Part shown: piece after piece, positions 62,351 through 64,000 of the stretch
Layout of the letters: the number at the start of each line of letters is the position of its first letter
Position numbering within the stretch: the stretch's first letter is position 1
From: a virus
DNA: 64,000 nt
Direction: 5' to 3' (one strand)
Virus record (IMG/VR): IMGVR_UViG_3300044950_000375
Coordinates: 1 to 64,000 of that record
The notes under the pieces: generated by a model
Told to the model about the DNA's origin: nothing
Seen by the model: the letters and a program-made list of their open reading frames with translations, nothing else
Database searches by the model: none
Made by a program: the position numbers and the translations under genes

Positions 62351-63960
62351 CAGATATAGTAAAATCTTTCAAAGACAATTTGTTATCTCAGTATCAAATT
62401 GATTCGTTTGTTTTTATAGAAGATCTCGAATCTTCACCAAGCTCAACCTTGTATCAGACTTTAAAACCTCTGATACAAGAAGCGTATCAATCTCACTATA
62501 GATTTGTATTTTTTAACTTTAGACCTGTCGATATCAAAACATTAACACATGTCTATAACATCATAACATTTTTTGACATATCACCGTATTTTGTTTTGGT
62601 CATTACAAATCAATTAGCCACAAAAGAATATTTTGAAAATTTGCCAGAGCCTATCAGAGTAGATTACATTGACCAACAAATCAGTGATCATACTGAGATT
62701 GGTAGTGTGACTCCTCTGTTTAATAACAACTTCAAGATGTGTGCGTATGCTTGGAGTGGCATTCATGTCAATCCTTCGGGTACAACACAGATTTGTTGTC
62801 ATTACAACGATATCATTAAAGACAGCCAAGGCAAAGAATTTTCTATCAAAACACACAACATCAATGACATTGTCAACAGTGAGTATCTTGTTAATATCAG
62901 AAAACTGTTTAGAAATGGTATCACTCCTGTTGGTTGTAGAAAGTGTGAACAACAAGAGGCCACTGGTGGTGAAAGCAAACGAAGCCTTGCACCGTATAAG
63001 TTAAAAAATATATACGGTGATATAGATTGGGAGTCTGAAGTTAAGTTTCAATGGATCGGTGGACACTTAGGAAACTTGTGTAATCTAAAGTGTAGAATTT
63101 GTAACGAGAAATTCAGTTCGTCGATTGCTGCTGAAAAACTCAAACAGATACCTATTAGTGAAGTAAAATCACACCAAGTATATGCTACATTGAAAAACAA
63201 CAACTGGAACAAAGAAGATTCTGATTTTTGGGTGTCAGTAAGATCGTTGCCAACTCTTAAAAACTTTGAATGGCTTGGCGGAGAACCATTGCTTGTGAAT
63301 GCCAATATAAATTTTATGCAATATCTTCTAGACACAGATCAAAGTCAAGATTGCATTTTTGAATTTGTAACCAATGGCACACAATATCCTGACATTCTTG
63401 ATCAAGCTCATAAATTTAAAGAATTTTTTATAACAATCAGTATTGACAATATGGGCAAGATGTTTGAGCTTGAACGGTCGGGGGCCAATTGGCATGAAGT
63501 TGATACCAATCTTGGCAAATTTATCGCTTGTCAACAAAAAAATCCAAACGTAAAAATTGGTATCTCAATCACTGTTGGCATTCAAAATGTGTTGTATCTA
63601 CCAGAATTAATTACGTACCTCAATCACAAAAAAGTAAATCACTATTATCTGAATATGCTAACGCACCCCAGTTGGATGTCAATATTCAACCTAACACCAC
63701 AAGCAAAACAGTTGGCGTTAGCTCGATTGACCCAATCAAATTTGAACAACAAAGATATGGACAAGTTGATGTATATAATAAAAAATCTACAGAATTCCAG
63801 AATCAGCGACGGGTCAGAGTTTCGCAAAAACATGACCTTGTTGGATCAACTTCGGAATGAAAATTTTTCTGACACGCATAGAGAAATTGCTCAAGCTATG
63901 GGGTTTGAGTCATCAAACCATTGCTCAACACCTACTGAATCATATACAATTACACAATGA
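62347..63960 (+). CDS. Radical SAM protein 7 (type A) with extra N-terminal domain
   Basis: A 537-residue protein. Residues ~1-125 are an extra alpha/beta domain (FVFIEDLESSPSSTL; YRFVFFNFRPVDIKTL; YFVLVITNQLATKEYF). The N-terminal Cys cluster follows at C132 (MCAYAWSGIHVNPSG), C150-C151 and C197-x2-C200 (CRKCEQQEATGG). The radical SAM motif CNLKCRIC is at C245, C249 and C252, and WLGGEPLLVNANINF follows. It belongs to the same type A group as the three in the minus operon but lies 37 kb away, on the other strand, in the gp55 operon (ATGA start). The extra domain may select the substrate (inference). Confidence 0.9.
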   Translation: MTDIVKSFKDNLLSQYQIDSFVFIEDLESSPSSTLYQTLKPLIQEAYQSHYRFVFFNFRPVDIKTLTHVYNIITFFDISPYFVLVITNQLATKEYFENLPEPIRVDYIDQQISDHTEIGSVTPLFNNNFKMCAYAWSGIHVNPSGTTQICCHYNDIIKDSQGKEFSIKTHNINDIVNSEYLVNIRKLFRNGITPVGCRKCEQQEATGGESKRSLAPYKLKNIYGDIDWESEVKFQWIGGHLGNLCNLKCRICNEKFSSSIAAEKLKQIPISEVKSHQVYATLKNNNWNKEDSDFWVSVRSLPTLKNFEWLGGEPLLVNANINFMQYLLDTDQSQDCIFEFVTNGTQYPDILDQAHKFKEFFITISIDNMGKMFELERSGANWHEVDTNLGKFIACQQKNPNVKIGISITVGIQNVLYLPELITYLNHKKVNHYYLNMLTHPSWMSIFNLTPQAKQLALARLTQSNLNNKDMDKLMYIIKNLQNSRISDGSEFRKNMTLLDQLRNENFSDTHREIAQAMGFESSNHCSTPTESYTITQ

Positions 63961-64000
63961 CTAATCTATTCCGCAAGGCCGCAATCTTCACTGACATACA
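63957..64000 (+). CDS. Start of probable gp47-like recombination nuclease subunit (truncated by window edge)
   Basis: Only about 14 codons are visible: ATG 63957 overlaps the radical SAM stop (ATGA) and the peptide reads MTNLFRKAAIFTDIH. The D-x-H after a hydrophobic strand is the first metal-binding motif of calcineurin-like phosphoesterases (SbcD/Mre11/gp47). In aquatic T4-like phages gp47 follows gp55 in this way. Likely but not proven from so little sequence. Confidence 0.6.
   Translation, partial: MTNLFRKAAIFTDI

Noticed and set aside
1-64000. tRNA genes, insertion sequences, integrase or attachment sites
   Set aside because: None recognised by eye on either strand; no transposase or integrase motif among the real genes. 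A tRNAscan run would be decisive for tRNAs.

Overview
The window is 64 kb of a tailed bacteriophage genome of the T4-like (myovirus) type, most like the large aquatic T4-like phages of cyanobacteria and other marine or freshwater bacteria. The evidence is a baseplate gene cluster (gp53, gp5-like hub, gp25, gp6), a T4 gp55-type late sigma factor, perfect TATAAATA late-promoter cores, a phage ThyX, extreme gene packing and many overlapping stop/start codons. The host cannot be read from the window; no photosynthesis gene or tRNA was seen.

Layout. (1) 1-4171, plus strand: two conserved T4-like hypothetical genes, a third small one, ThyX, a small protein, a sugar-nucleotide epimerase and a DegT-type aminotransferase. 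(2) 4140-7346, minus: a 1068-residue protein with eight ~65-residue Trp/Tyr-rich repeats and a C-terminal glycosyltransferase-like domain. (3) 7345-10658, plus: two GT10-like glycosyltransferase paralogs and an amidinotransferase; the first start codon overlaps the divergent start of region 2. (4) 10655-26847, minus: a gapless run of 16 genes in which every neighbouring pair overlaps. It holds six radical SAM proteins, two more GT10-like proteins, a GDP-mannose 3,5-epimerase-like enzyme, an SGNH hydrolase, a carbamoyltransferase, a sulfotransferase-like protein, a 2OG-Fe(II) oxygenase-like protein, a 33-residue microprotein and two unknowns. (5) 26859-27566, plus: a second SGNH hydrolase. (6) 27544-30648, minus: three more putative glycosyltransferases and two small unknowns. 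(7) 30681-61344, minus: virion structure, from the baseplate (673-aa protein, gp53, 945-aa protein, gp5-like, 459-aa protein, gp25, gp6) through a giant 5022-residue protein to fibre-like proteins, closed by an intrinsic terminator. (8) 61454-64000, plus: gp55, a seventh radical SAM protein, and the start of a gp47-like nuclease gene.

How it fits together. The late sigma factor at 61454 has its own sigma70-type promoter and would switch on the minus-strand virion genes, which carry TATAAATA cores before gp6 and before the 593-aa fibre gene. About 30 kb is accessory: epimerases, aminotransferase, amidinotransferase, carbamoyltransferase, sulfotransferase, SGNH hydrolases, about seven putative glycosyltransferases and seven radical SAM enzymes. 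I read this as a pathway that builds and decorates an unusual glycan (on virion proteins, DNA or the host surface), or modifies phage peptides. The substrate is not shown by the sequence. The radical SAM / GT10-like operon is the best candidate for an undescribed system here.
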